From: JBDOQU01 sp039839375
Lineage (GTDB): Bacteria > Pseudomonadota > Alphaproteobacteria > DSM-16000 > Inquilinaceae
Direction: 5' to 3'
Assembly: GCF_039839375.1 (NCBI RefSeq)
Contig: NZ_JBDOQU010000005.1
Span: forward strand, 186,001-250,000
DNA: 64,000 nt
In this document: one piece after another, positions 53,718 through 62,135 of the stretch
How the letters are laid out: each line of letters opens with the position of its first letter
Numbering within the stretch: position 1 is the first letter of the stretch
Notes under the pieces: generated by a model
What the model was told of the DNA's origin: nothing
Database searches by the model: none
The model's input: only the letters and a program-made list of their open reading frames with translations
Made by a program: the position numbers and the translations under genes

Positions 53718-54722
53718 ATGATTGATCGAAACTCCGAAACGCACATCAACGGAGCCAACGCTGGCGATCCTGTCAGCACGCTGCTGATGGGCATGCGCCT
53801 TCGCGGCGCAAGCTACGGCAAGCTCCGCATGGCCCCGCCCTTCGGCATCCGCTTCCCGGCGGCCGCGGAAGCGCGCTTCCATTTCGTCGCAGCCGGAGCG
53901 GTCCATCTTCAGGAGCCGGGGGGCGAGGGGAGGGAACTGTGTTGCGGCGACGCCGTCCTGCTGCCGCGCGGCGACGATCATTCGCTGGTTTCGGCTCCCG
54001 GCGTCCCGGTGCGTCCCGTTGGCAGCCTGGAGGCGGTGCCGCTCTGCACGAATGTCTGCGCCGTCAGCGATTATCCCGAACAGACGTCCCGCACCGGCGA
54101 CGCGCTGATCTTCACCGGCCGGATGCAGTTCGAGCTGGACACCCTTCACCCGCTGGTCGGCCTTATGCCACGGGTGATGTCCGTCGGCGCGCTCTTGGGC
54201 CGGGAGCCGGAGATCATGACGCTGCTGGCGGCGATGGAACGGGAGATGGCGGCGGAGCGCGCGGGCTCGGCCGGCATACTGGCGCGGCTGGCGGATGTCG
54301 TCGCCGCGACCATCGTCAGGGGCTGGGTGGAATGCGGCTGCGGAAACGCGGCGGGCTGGGTGGAGGCGCTGCGCGACCCTCAGCTCGGCCGTGTCCTGGC
54401 GGCGCTGCACCGCGATCCGGGCCGCGACTGGACGGTGTCGGAAATGGCGGCGGAGATGGGGCGTTCGCGATCCGTCTTCGCCGAACGGTTTGTGACGGCG
54501 ACCGGCATGACGCCCCTGCGCTACGTGGCCGTCTTGCGCATGCGCCTCGCCGCCCAATGGATCGGCCGCGACCGGATGGCGATCGACACGGTCGCCAGAC
54601 GCCTCGGCTACGGCTCCCAGGCCGCCTTCGCCCGCGCCTACAAGCGGGTGACCGGCCAATCGCCCGGTCGGGCGCGGCGGGCCGGCCGGCCATCCGAAGC
54701 ACCGGCGGCCGTCAGCCTCTAG
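53718..54722 (+). CDS. AraC-family regulator (cupin-6 type)
   Basis: The 334-residue protein has an N-terminal AraC-type cupin (FGIRFPAAAEARFHFVAAGA, CCGDAVLLPRGDDHSL) and C-terminal helix-turn-helices (DWTVSEMAAEMGRSRSVFAE and RRLGYGSQAAFARAYKRVTG). ATG 53718 gives the family start. It is divergent from the MFS exporter gene, the usual arrangement for local control, and convergent with the RNase J gene (7 bases between stops). Confidence 0.86.
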   Translation: MIDRNSETHINGANAGDPVSTLLMGMRLRGASYGKLRMAPPFGIRFPAAAEARFHFVAAGAVHLQEPGGEGRELCCGDAVLLPRGDDHSLVSAPGVPVRPVGSLEAVPLCTNVCAVSDYPEQTSRTGDALIFTGRMQFELDTLHPLVGLMPRVMSVGALLGREPEIMTLLAAMEREMAAERAGSAGILARLADVVAATIVRGWVECGCGNAAGWVEALRDPQLGRVLAALHRDPGRDWTVSEMAAEMGRSRSVFAERFVTATGMTPLRYVAVLRMRLAAQWIGRDRMAIDTVARRLGYGSQAAFARAYKRVTGQSPGRARRAGRPSEAPAAVSL

Positions 54723-54729
54723 ATTCGCC

Positions 54730-56370
54730 TCACGCCCTGGCGGAAGCCGACGCCGCCCGTTCATCCGACCGGCCGCGACGGCGCGCGGCGGAGCGGCGGC
54801 GGTTGCGGGACGCCTTCTTCGGCGCCGCCTTCGTCCCGGCGACGACCGTGCCGGCATCCTCCGTCCGGCCGGCGTCGGGGGAAGGCGCGGTCTTCGGCGC
54901 CATCAGCGCCTTCGGCCAGGGCACCAGCCCCTTGTCGCTGTCGGCCAGAAGCGCCGTCTCCATGATTCCCATGGTCCCGATGCGCCCGTCGGCGATGCGC
55001 ATCATCAGCCCGTCATGGGGAATCCAGGCCTGCCGCGCGCCGCTGGCGCGGGCCAGCGCGCCATGGACCTTCATCAGCTCCGGCGTGCCATGGACAGGGA
55101 TGGCGATTTTGGGCCGGACCAGCGCGTACATCTCCCGCAGCTCGTCCCGCTTCGGGTGGCCGGACACATGGACCGGGGCTTCCTTGGGCGTGACGATCTC
55201 CGCGCCTCGGCGGCGCAGATGATCCTGGACCTCCGCGATCTCCTGCTCGTTGCCGGGGATTTCGCGGGCGGAGAAGATGACGGTGTCGCCGTGCTGGATG
55301 TCGAGCGTCCGGTGCGCACCATGGGCGAGACGCGACATGGCGGAGCGTTCCTCCCCCTGCGTTCCGGTGCAGACCAGCAGGATCTCCGACCGTTTCAGCC
55401 TCTTGGCGTCTTCGTCGTTGAGGAAGCCGGGCACGCCCTTCAGCAGCCCGTTGGCGCGCGCCGCTTCCTCCATCCGCCACAGCGAACGGCCCGAGAGGAC
55501 GACCTTGCGCCCCGTCGCCTTCGCCGCCTGCGCGATCGATTTCAGGCGCGCGACGTTGGAGGCGAAGCAGGCGATGGCGACCATCCCCTTGCGCGACGCG
55601 ATGGCGGCCCGCAGCCCGTCCCTGGCGCTGGCCTCGGATCCCGAGCGCCCCTCCGTCAGCGCGTTGGTGCTGTCGCAGACCATGGCGAGGACGCCCTTGT
55701 CGCCCAGCCGCCTCAGCGCCGCCCGGTCCGGACCGTTGCCGATCTGCGGATCGTCGTCGAACTTGAAGTCGCCGGTGTGCAGGACCGTGCCGGCCTTTGT
55801 CCGGATCGACAGCGCCATCGGCTCGGGGATCGAATGGGTCACCTCGATCGCGCCCACGGTGAAGGGGCCGATCCGGGTTTCCCCGCCGATCTCCATCTCC
55901 CGCAGCGTCACCCAGTCCAGCTTCCGGGTTTCCCGGAACCGGCCGCGCAGCAGCGTCGCCGCGAAGGGGGTGGCGTAGATGGGGCAGTCGATCCGGGGCC
56001 ACAGATGATGGATCGCGCCGATATGGTCCTCGTGGGCGTGGGTCACCACCAGCCCGACCACATCCTGCAGCCGTTCCTCGATGAATTCGGGGTCGGCCAT
56101 CACGGCGTTGACGCCGGGATGCAGCTTCTGGTCCACGAAGGCGACGCCGGCATCGACGATCAGCCATTTTCCGTCATGGCCGTAGAGCGTCATGTTCATG
56201 CCGATGGCCCCGCAGCCGCCCAGCGGCAGGATCAGGATCTCGTCATTCTTCGGTTTGATGGGGCTCCCGGCCGTGATGATGGCGGGGGTTTGGCGGCCCG
56301 CGCGGCCGTTCCTGGCGCGGCGAACCGTCGTTTCGGGCGCTTCATGGCGGCCCGTGATGTCTGCTTTCAT
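54730..56370 (-). CDS. rnj: Ribonuclease J
   Basis: The 546-residue metallo-beta-lactamase/beta-CASP nuclease has ILPLGGCGAIGMNMTLYG, the zinc motif VVTHAHEDHIGAIHHLWPR, HTGDFKFDDDP, and beta-CASP motifs SGRSLWRM and VHVSGHPKRDELREM. RNase J has endo- and 5'-exonuclease activity in RNA processing. The C-terminal 60 residues are Ala/Arg/Lys-rich and probably disordered. The 253 bases upstream (56371-56623) carry no gene that I can support. Confidence 0.93.
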   Translation of the reverse strand: MKADITGRHEAPETTVRRARNGRAGRQTPAIITAGSPIKPKNDEILILPLGGCGAIGMNMTLYGHDGKWLIVDAGVAFVDQKLHPGVNAVMADPEFIEERLQDVVGLVVTHAHEDHIGAIHHLWPRIDCPIYATPFAATLLRGRFRETRKLDWVTLREMEIGGETRIGPFTVGAIEVTHSIPEPMALSIRTKAGTVLHTGDFKFDDDPQIGNGPDRAALRRLGDKGVLAMVCDSTNALTEGRSGSEASARDGLRAAIASRKGMVAIACFASNVARLKSIAQAAKATGRKVVLSGRSLWRMEEAARANGLLKGVPGFLNDEDAKRLKRSEILLVCTGTQGEERSAMSRLAHGAHRTLDIQHGDTVIFSAREIPGNEQEIAEVQDHLRRRGAEIVTPKEAPVHVSGHPKRDELREMYALVRPKIAIPVHGTPELMKVHGALARASGARQAWIPHDGLMMRIADGRIGTMGIMETALLADSDKGLVPWPKALMAPKTAPSPDAGRTEDAGTVVAGTKAAPKKASRNRRRSAARRRGRSDERAASASARA

Positions 56371-56623
56371 TCCTGCTCTTGATTGTCGGCGCAGGCGTGT
56401 CCGGGCGCATCCCCTCGGGGGTGCGTCTCCTGGCTTCCACGGTCATGTCGCCGAGGGTGGTGCGGCACCGTTCGCGCCGCCGGATATGGGACGACTCGCG
56501 TCCCTCAATGAAACTCACAAGCGTTCATATAGGGCGGTGTTGGCCGCAATGCCAGGAAATTCGATGATTGTTCGATTTATGATTCGATGATTTGCGGCAG
56601 AAAGCACGGAAGCTACGGTTTCC

Positions 56624-56992
56624 TTACGCATAACTATGTAGTGGTGCTTCTTCGGGTCTGTGATGACCATGGTGCCTATTCCAGACTTTAAACAACTTCA
56701 TAACTGCTGCGGCCCACTTCTTCTTTTCTGAAGTGGAAAGCGATCCATAATTGAAATAGGTGAGATTGCGGCTCTCGATTCTCTCAACCTTCTCAATGAC
56801 GTTCAGGACGGTTTCGGCATCAGCTTGATATTGCTCTGGGAAATCATCTATCCGAAGGCAATGGACGCATGAATAAGCTTCTTTAATACGTTCTTTCATT
56901 GGAGCCCCACTAATGGCGAGGGCCGCGACAGCACCTTCAAGACGACTACCTAGGCTGTTATCGGTTGCCCACTCTTCCGTTGTCCGCGACAT
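56624..56992 (-). CDS. Unknown protein in a low-GC patch
   Basis: The 122-residue protein is not recognised. It is mostly helical (RIKEAYSCVHCLRIDDFPEQ, ETVLNVIEKVERIE) with a C-terminal basic and histidine-rich stretch (KLFKVWNRHHGHHRP). Base composition is clearly lower in GC than in RNase J or the glucosidase, which suggests recent acquisition together with the brnTA pair. It has no signal peptide. It lies downstream of the 25-codon ORF and its hairpin on the same strand. Confidence 0.55.
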   Translation of the reverse strand: MSRTTEEWATDNSLGSRLEGAVAALAISGAPMKERIKEAYSCVHCLRIDDFPEQYQADAETVLNVIEKVERIESRNLTYFNYGSLSTSEKKKWAAAVMKLFKVWNRHHGHHRPEEAPLHSYA

Positions 56993-57059
56993 GTTTTGAC
57001 CCCAATCAGTTCAACTGGCTGTTGGTAGCTGGTATAGCTTATCCCCGTCATCCCCATCT

Positions 57060-57107
57060 TTTTATAGAAGAAAAGAAGAAGGGCCGCCCCATGCGGAGCG
57101 GCCCTTC
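57060..57107 (-). terminator. Rho-independent terminator after the 25-codon ORF
   Basis: Ten-base arms (57098-57107 and 57078-57087; minus strand GAAGGGCCGC and GCGGCCCTTC) close a 10-base loop, followed by the T-rich tail TTCTTTTCTTCTATAAA. A further copy of AAGGGCCGC lies upstream at 57120-57128 and could pair with the right arm instead, so an attenuator is conceivable. Confidence 0.75.
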
Positions 57108-57149
57108 CCTTGTCCAACCGCGGCCCTTGGCGGACCGCGATGCGTCGCG

Positions 57150-57227
57150 TCACGCGGCGCGGGTCCCGATAGAGGTGGAGACCCAGGTCACGGCGACCGA
57201 CGGCCGCGGCTCTCGACAATCAGACAC
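57150..57227 (-). CDS. 25-residue small protein or leader peptide with near-perfect Shine-Dalgarno
   Basis: The ORF starts at GTG 57227 and encodes MSDCREPRPSVAVTWVSTSI followed by GTRAA. In front is AAAGGAGGTGATCC, and the stretch complementary to the 16S rRNA tail covers 17 bases, with 7 bases from GGAGG to the start. A promoter (57265-57293) and a terminator (57060-57107) frame it as an independent transcript of about 200 bases. I do not recognise the peptide. It could be a leader peptide, a small protein, or an RNA that pairs with 16S rRNA. Confidence 0.6.
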   Translation of the reverse strand: MSDCREPRPSVAVTWVSTSIGTRAA

Positions 57228-57264
57228 TGGATCACCTCCTTTCCGTTGTTGACGACTAGGATTG

Positions 57265-57293
57265 ATTATGGGGGCGAGAGGCTGCCGCCGCAA
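57265..57293 (-). promoter_or_regulatory. Sigma-70-type promoter of the 25-codon ORF
   Basis: On the minus strand TTGCGG (57288-57293), a 17-base spacer and CATAAT (57265-57270) match the housekeeping consensus at 3 of 6 and 5 of 6 positions. Transcription would start near 57258, about 30 bases before the start codon. It lies just after the end of brnA. Confidence 0.6.
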
Positions 57294-57324
57294 GGGATGG
57301 GCGCAGGGATGAAACCTGAGGCCG

Positions 57325-57540
57325 TTAATCCAGGCGCTCCGCGATCCAGAGCTTGATGAGCGCCTGTCGCGTGACGCCGAGCCGTTGTGCCTGCCGATCA
57401 AGACCGGTCACCACCCATGCGGGGAAATCCACATTGACCCGCTTCGTCGTGATATTGGGTCGGCGCGCCTTCGACCAGTCCACCTGATCGCTCATATCCT
57501 CGCCCTTGTCGAATTTTCGGTCGAAATCAACTGCCTTCAT
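57325..57540 (-). CDS. brnA: BrnA-type antitoxin
   Basis: The 71-residue protein has a short N-terminal toxin-binding stretch and a C-terminal ribbon-helix-helix: KRVNVDFPAWVVTGLDRQAQ then RLGVTRQALIKLWIAERLD. BrnA neutralises BrnT and represses the operon. Its start overlaps the brnT end by 14 bases, the usual toxin-first order for brnTA. Confidence 0.85.
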   Translation of the reverse strand: MKAVDFDRKFDKGEDMSDQVDWSKARRPNITTKRVNVDFPAWVVTGLDRQAQRLGVTRQALIKLWIAERLD

Positions 57541-57790
57541 AATGCTCTATCTCCCGCTTTCTGGCGCGTCGAACTGAGATAATCCGCAGACGGTTCCTTC
57601 GCCAGGTGCAGACGGCAGACCAGTGCTTACCGTCGATCAGGCCAATCACGAGGAAACGTGGTTCGTCGTCAGTGCGAGCCGGGGCTTCCAGCAAGTCAGG
57701 ATCGTCCCAAAGGGTCTGAGCCTCTTCGAAATCGATGCCGTGCTTGGCCTTGTTCGACGCGCTTTTGGCGACATCAAAATCGAACTCCAT
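57527..57790 (-). CDS. brnT: BrnT-type ribonuclease toxin
   Basis: The 87-residue protein MEFDFDVAKSASNKAKHGID with FEEAQTLWDDPDLLEAPART, CTWRRNRLRIISVRRARKRE and a final Y matches BrnT, a RelE-fold RNase induced in stress. The conserved basic and histidine residues (KHGI, TWRR, RIISVRRA) are intact, so it should be active. It starts 22 bases after the glucosidase stop; its promoter must lie within the glucosidase 3' end. Confidence 0.87.
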   Translation of the reverse strand: MEFDFDVAKSASNKAKHGIDFEEAQTLWDDPDLLEAPARTDDEPRFLVIGLIDGKHWSAVCTWRRNRLRIISVRRARKREIEHYEGS

Positions 57791-57812
57791 ATGGATGATT
57801 ATGGCCCCGAAA

Positions 57813-59480
57813 TCATACCTTTTCTATACCTTTATCGAGAAGCGATACTGCTGACGATAAATCCCCCACCCTCCCGAAGAACGTCCCGAAGGGCGGCAGG
57901 GTCAGGCGGCCGTCCCGCAGGGTCGAGGCGATGCCGGGGGCGGGCAGGGGCGTCCAGTCGCCGGCCTCGATCGTCGTCTCGGCATTGGCGATGTTGAAGG
58001 CGCAGACCAGCCGTTCATCCTCCCGCGACCGTTCGAAGGCGAAGACCGGGTCGGTCGTCTCCAGGATCGCGATGTCGCCCGCCAGCAACGCCGGTCGGGC
58101 CTTGCGCCAGGCCAGGAAGCGGCGGCAGAAATTCAGCGGCGATTCCGCGTCCGCCTCCTGCCGGTCCACCGCCAGCGGCCGATGGTCCTCGGCAAGGGGC
58201 AGCCAGGGCGTCCCTTCGGTGAACCCGCCGGCCGGCGCGTCCGATTGCCAGGGCATCGGCGTCCGGCAGCCGTCCCGGCCCTTGAAGCGGGGCCAGAACT
58301 CGATCCCCCAGGGGTCGCGCAGATCCTCGAACGCGATGTCGGCTTCCGTCAGCCCAAGTTCCTCCCCCTGATAGAGGCAGGCCCCGCCGCGCAGGGAGAA
58401 GAGGCAGGCCATCAGCAGCTTTGCCAGCGCCCGGTCGTCGCTGGCCAAGGGCGTCAGCCGGCGCCAGCGGCTGACCGCCCGCATCACGTCATGATTGCCG
58501 AAGGCATAGGTGATCCAGCCATCCTCCAGCGCGTGCTCGGTGCGGGAGACGACGGAGGTCAGGTGCGCCCGGTCGAACGCTTCATGCGTGAACTGGAAAT
58601 TGTAGCAGCTGTGCAGCGCGCCGCTGCCCTTCGTGTATTTGGCTGAGACGGCGATCGTGTCGACATCCGCGATCTCGCCCATCAGGAACCTGTCGGGATA
58701 GCGATCGACCAGGCTCCGCAGCTCCGCAAACCGCTCCATGATCTCCGGCCGGTCGCGGCTGTGGCGATGCTCTTGGTAAGTGAAGGGGTTGTCGGGCGTG
58801 CCGGCCACGTCGGACTGGCCGCCCGCCGGAAGGGGCGGGTTGTCGCGCAGCGCCTGGTCGTGGACCATGGTCGTGATGGCGTCCAGCCGCAGCCCGTCGA
58901 CCCCGCGGTCCAGCCAGAACCGGACCTCGCCCATCATCGCCCTGACGACTTCCGGATTGTGCCAGTTCAGGTTCGGCTGGCTCTTGAGGAAATGGCGCAG
59001 ATAGTACTGCCGCCGCCGGGATTCCCACTGCCAGGCCGGGCCGCCGAACACCGACAGCCAGTTGTTGGGCGGTGTGCCGTCCGGCTTCGGGTCCGCCCAG
59101 ACATACCAGTCGGCCTTCGAATTGTCCCGGCTCACGCGGCTTTCCTCGAACCAGGCGTGCCGGTCCGACGAATGGGCCAGCACCATGTCGATGATCAGCT
59201 TCAGACCATGGTCGTGCGCCGCCTCGATCAGCCGGTCGGCGTCGGAATCCTGGCCGAACATCGGATCGACCGCCCGATAGTCGGAGACGTCGTAGCCGTA
59301 ATCCTTCATCGGCGATTTGAAGAAGGGCGAAACCCACAGCGCGTCCACGCCCAGCGACGCGATATAGCCCATCTTCTCGACGATTCCGGCAAGATCGCCG
59401 ATGCCGTCGCCATCGGTGTCCAGGAAGCTGCGGGGATAGACCTGATAGATGATTGCGCCGCGCCACCAGGGGGAAGTCAT
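57813..59480 (-). CDS. GH13 alpha-glucosidase (oligo-1,6-glucosidase type)
   Basis: A 555-residue cytoplasmic GH13 enzyme that hydrolyses alpha-glucosides. The family regions are visible: AIIYQVYPRSFLDTDGDGIG, DMVLAHSSDRHAWF, DGLRLDAI (nucleophile Asp), MGEIADVDT (acid/base Glu) and YAFGNHDVMR (transition-state Asp). It has no signal peptide. The last 15 residues (SSAVSLLDKGIEKV) lie in lower-GC DNA that also carries the brnTA promoter and may be a replaced tail. No sugar transporter genes are adjacent. Confidence 0.9.
   Translation of the reverse strand: MTSPWWRGAIIYQVYPRSFLDTDGDGIGDLAGIVEKMGYIASLGVDALWVSPFFKSPMKDYGYDVSDYRAVDPMFGQDSDADRLIEAAHDHGLKLIIDMVLAHSSDRHAWFEESRVSRDNSKADWYVWADPKPDGTPPNNWLSVFGGPAWQWESRRRQYYLRHFLKSQPNLNWHNPEVVRAMMGEVRFWLDRGVDGLRLDAITTMVHDQALRDNPPLPAGGQSDVAGTPDNPFTYQEHRHSRDRPEIMERFAELRSLVDRYPDRFLMGEIADVDTIAVSAKYTKGSGALHSCYNFQFTHEAFDRAHLTSVVSRTEHALEDGWITYAFGNHDVMRAVSRWRRLTPLASDDRALAKLLMACLFSLRGGACLYQGEELGLTEADIAFEDLRDPWGIEFWPRFKGRDGCRTPMPWQSDAPAGGFTEGTPWLPLAEDHRPLAVDRQEADAESPLNFCRRFLAWRKARPALLAGDIAILETTDPVFAFERSREDERLVCAFNIANAETTIEAGDWTPLPAPGIASTLRDGRLTLPPFGTFFGRVGDLSSAVSLLDKGIEKV
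57815..57833. promoter_or_regulatory. Direct repeat, possible BrnA operator
   Basis: ATACCTTT occurs at 57815-57822 and 57826-57833, 11 bases apart and so on the same DNA face, inside the last codons of the glucosidase gene and 25-43 bases before brnT. Phased repeats fit a ribbon-helix-helix dimer pair and autoregulation of brnTA. Confidence 0.4.
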
Positions 59481-59512
59481 GGGCTTTGAATCCTCCGGTC
59501 AGTCGGAAACAA

Positions 59513-60391
59513 TCAGCGCGGCGGGGAAGGGGAGTCGGCGGGCGGCGGGGGCTCGTCCTCGCCGTCCTCATCCTCGATCTCGTCCAGGATCGCCTCGTTC
59601 AGCGCATCGGGCTGGATCGCGCCCTTCTCCGCCGTCTCCCGCATCTGGCGCTGATAGCGCAACTGGCTGATCGGCAGGGTGCAGAGATAAAGCAGCGCCA
59701 GGATCGTCAGGGTCTGCCAGGGCGCGCTGAACAGGGCCGCGATCAGGAGGCCCAGCCCGACCATGACGAAGATCAGATGGCGTTCCGGGATGCGCACCTT
59801 CTTCAGGGAGAAGGTCGACAGGTTCGACACCATCAGCAGGCCGACCACGACCGTCCACAGGGCGACCAGCACGGGATAGCCGCTGATGCCGGGGCCGGTC
59901 TGGAAGTCGATCATCATCGGCAGCAGCGCCAGCCCGGCGCCGGCGGGGGAGGGGACGCCGGTGAAATAGGTCGCCGCCCACGCCGGCTTGTCGTCGGCTT
60001 CCTTGGCGACGTTGAAGCGGGCCAGCCGCATGGCCGCGCAGATGGCGAAGGCCAGCGTCACCAGCCAGCCCAGGCTTCCGGCGTTCTCTCCCGTCCAGAG
60101 ATAAAGCAGCAGCGCCGGCGCGACGCCGAAGCAGACGAAGTCCGACAGGCTGTCCAACTGCGCGCCCAGCGGCGAGGACGCCTTCAGAAGCCGCGCCAGC
60201 CCGCCATCCATCACGTCAAGTATGGCCGCGACCAGGATCGCGATCACCGCCAGTTCCCACCGGTCCTGGATCGCGAACCTGATCGATGTCAGGCCCGACA
60301 CCAGCGCGAAGATCGTCAGCAGGTTGGGCAGCAGCCGGTTGATCGACAGGCCTCTGAGCCGGGGACGACGACGGCGGCGTGGCTCCTGCAT
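59513..60391 (-). CDS. pssA: CDP-diacylglycerol-serine O-phosphatidyltransferase
   Basis: The enzyme makes phosphatidylserine in the inner membrane. The 292-residue protein shows the CDP-alcohol phosphotransferase signature: DVMDGGLARLLKASSPLGAQ followed by LDSLSD. It has about eight membrane helices and an acidic, proline-rich tail. Its ATG overlaps the psd stop by one base (TGATG), so the two consecutive steps of phosphatidylethanolamine synthesis are coupled, with psd first. Confidence 0.95.
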   Translation of the reverse strand: MQEPRRRRRPRLRGLSINRLLPNLLTIFALVSGLTSIRFAIQDRWELAVIAILVAAILDVMDGGLARLLKASSPLGAQLDSLSDFVCFGVAPALLLYLWTGENAGSLGWLVTLAFAICAAMRLARFNVAKEADDKPAWAATYFTGVPSPAGAGLALLPMMIDFQTGPGISGYPVLVALWTVVVGLLMVSNLSTFSLKKVRIPERHLIFVMVGLGLLIAALFSAPWQTLTILALLYLCTLPISQLRYQRQMRETAEKGAIQPDALNEAILDEIEDEDGEDEPPPPADSPSPPR

Positions 60392-61098
60392 CAGCGCGCG
60401 GCCCCCAGCCTCGTCGGCTCCGCGCTCTCAAGATCGGCCAGCACGGTTTCGCCGGCGACCGTCTTCTGGCCCACGATCACCATCGGCGCCGCGCCGTCCG
60501 GCAGGTAGACGTCCAGCCGGCTGCCGAACCGGATCAGCCCGAACCGCTCCCCGGCGACGACGCTCTGGCCTTCCCGCAGCTCGTTGATGATGCGCCGGGC
60601 GACCAGCCCCGCGATCTGCACGAAGACGATGCGCTTGCCCTCCGGCAGCGTCATGGCGACCGACGACCGCTCGTTGAACTCGCTCGCCTTGTCCAGGCTG
60701 GCGTTGAAGAACTTGCCGGGCCGGTAGGAGACCTTGTCGATCACGCCATAGGCCGGAACGCGGTTCACATGCACGTCGAAGACGTTCAGGAAGACGCTGA
60801 CCCGCATCAGCTCCGCGTCGCCCAGCCCCAGCTCGGCCGGCGGCACGGCGGGTTCGATCATCTGCACGGTGCCGTCGGCGGGGGAGACGATCAGGCCCGG
60901 CCGTGTCGGCGTCACCCGGTCCGGATCGCGGAAGAAATAGACGCACCACCCGGTCGCCAGCAGGCCCAGCCAGAACAGCGGCTCCCAGAAGGTGCCCAGC
61001 AGCACGGCGACCAGGAAGAAGACGGCGATGAACGGATAGCCGGCCCGGTTTATCGGGACGATCACCGTATCGAGTGCGGAAGGCTTCTTTTGCGACAT
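60391..61098 (-). CDS. psd: Phosphatidylserine decarboxylase proenzyme
   Basis: The 235-residue short-form enzyme converts phosphatidylserine to phosphatidylethanolamine. It has an N-terminal membrane segment (FIAVFFLVAVLLGTFWEPLF), the motif FLNVFDVHVNRVPAYG and the self-cleavage site RFGSRLDVYLP, where the serine becomes the pyruvoyl group. I use ATG 61098; the TTG six codons upstream is weaker. Confidence 0.95.
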   Translation of the reverse strand: MSQKKPSALDTVIVPINRAGYPFIAVFFLVAVLLGTFWEPLFWLGLLATGWCVYFFRDPDRVTPTRPGLIVSPADGTVQMIEPAVPPAELGLGDAELMRVSVFLNVFDVHVNRVPAYGVIDKVSYRPGKFFNASLDKASEFNERSSVAMTLPEGKRIVFVQIAGLVARRIINELREGQSVVAGERFGLIRFGSRLDVYLPDGAAPMVIVGQKTVAGETVLADLESAEPTRLGAAR

Positions 61099-61178
61099 GC
61101 CGGTCTTCTGAACCAAACGCCGGAGGGAATCAACGCTGGGAACTCAAACGCCCGACATGCCGCAGGGTTGCGTGGGGT

Positions 61179-61600
61179 CCCCCTGTTGGTCATTCCCGAC
61201 CTGATCGGGAATCCATGGGCCATGGCCGCGTCACCGTTGGCGAAGAACCGGGCGCGGTCCAACCCGGCATCGACGCCACATGGATGCTGGATCAAGTCCA
61301 GCATGACATTGTTTTGTTGGCCATTCCGGACTTGATCCGGAATCCATGGGCCATGGCCGCTTCACCGGCGGCGGACTTCCGGAAGGATTCCTCACCTTGA
61401 GCCTGTCGAAAGGTGCGGGGCACACATGGTTCGACGGGCTCACCATGAGGGATAGGGGCGAGAGCTTCTCCCTTAGGTCATTCCGGACTTGATCCGGAAT
61501 CCATAGGCCCTCGCCGCTTCGCTGATGGCGAAGGACCGGGTGCGACTTCGCCCGCTGCCGACACCGCATGGATGCTGGATCAAGTCCAGCATGACTTTGT
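61179..61600. repeat. Cluster of palindromic repeats (families A and C)
   Basis: The 505-base gap between psd and merR contains no gene. It holds two tandem family A units (61180-61375; GGTCATTCCCGACCTGATCG and GGCCATTCCGGACTTGATCC palindromes joined by GGATGCTGGATCAAGTCCAG), a family C unit (61389-61452), and a complete family A unit (61468-61595). Sister copies lie at 41291-41697 and 50160. The clustering in one gap suggests repeated insertion or duplication. Confidence 0.8.
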
Positions 61601-61603
61601 TTT

Positions 61604-62056
61604 TTATGGGCTATTTCCGAGTTGAGACCGGCCCCGTCGCCCGCCGGCCTCGGGCGACAGCGCGCCGATGATCCCGCAGTCCGACACCGCGCCGTGCCGG
61701 CATTGGGAGATCATGCTGTCCAGCTCCGCCCCCAGCGCCTTCAGATCGGCGATCTTGCGCTTCACCTCGCCCAGATGACCGCGCGCGATCTCGTCGATCT
61801 CCGCGCAGGGGCGCTCCCGGTCGTCGGACAGGCGCAGCATCTCGCGGATATCCTCCAGCGGGAAGCCCAGATCGCGGCTGCGGCGAATGAAGCTCAGCCG
61901 GTCGCGGTGCGCCGGGCTGTAGGCGCGGTAGCCCGAACCGGTGCGCGCCGGCGCGGGCAGCAGGCCGATGCGTTCGTAATATCTGATGGTTTCGACCTTG
62001 CAGCCCGTCGCCTTCGCCAGCGCGCCGATGCTGAAGACAGCTTCCTCTCCGGCCAT
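61604..62056 (-). CDS. MerR-family metal-responsive regulator (CadR/PbrR-like)
   Basis: The 150-residue protein has the MerR winged helix (FSIGALAKATGCKVETIRYY), a dimerisation helix and the heavy-metal branch cysteines: C in ERPCAEID, then C in SQCRHGAVSDCGI near the end. Position and spacing fit cadmium/lead/zinc sensors rather than CueR. It is divergent from a cation-efflux gene with a classic MerR operator between, and should activate that gene when metal binds. Confidence 0.85.
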   Translation of the reverse strand: MAGEEAVFSIGALAKATGCKVETIRYYERIGLLPAPARTGSGYRAYSPAHRDRLSFIRRSRDLGFPLEDIREMLRLSDDRERPCAEIDEIARGHLGEVKRKIADLKALGAELDSMISQCRHGAVSDCGIIGALSPEAGGRRGRSQLGNSP

Positions 62057-62068
62057 TGAATTTCCCCG

Positions 62069-62099
62069 TTGACCCTGTAGCGGCTACAGGGTCCATCCT
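62069..62099 (+). promoter_or_regulatory. MerR-type metal promoter/operator
   Basis: TTGACC (62069-62074), a 19-base spacer and CATCCT (62094-62099) form a promoter with the over-long spacer typical of MerR control. Within it a perfect palindrome GACCCTGTAG-CGG-CTACAGGGTC (62071-62093) closely resembles CadR/PbrR sites. It drives the efflux gene rightwards and lies 13 bases from the merR start. Confidence 0.8.
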
Positions 62100-62135
62100 G
62101 CCTCCAACGCTCCGGAATCGCGAGGATGTTCTGTC

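Noticed and set aside
57225..57245. 16S rRNA 3' end fragment on the plus strand
   Set aside because: Only about 17 bases match and nothing upstream resembles 16S rRNA; it is better explained as the complement of a strong ribosome-binding site.
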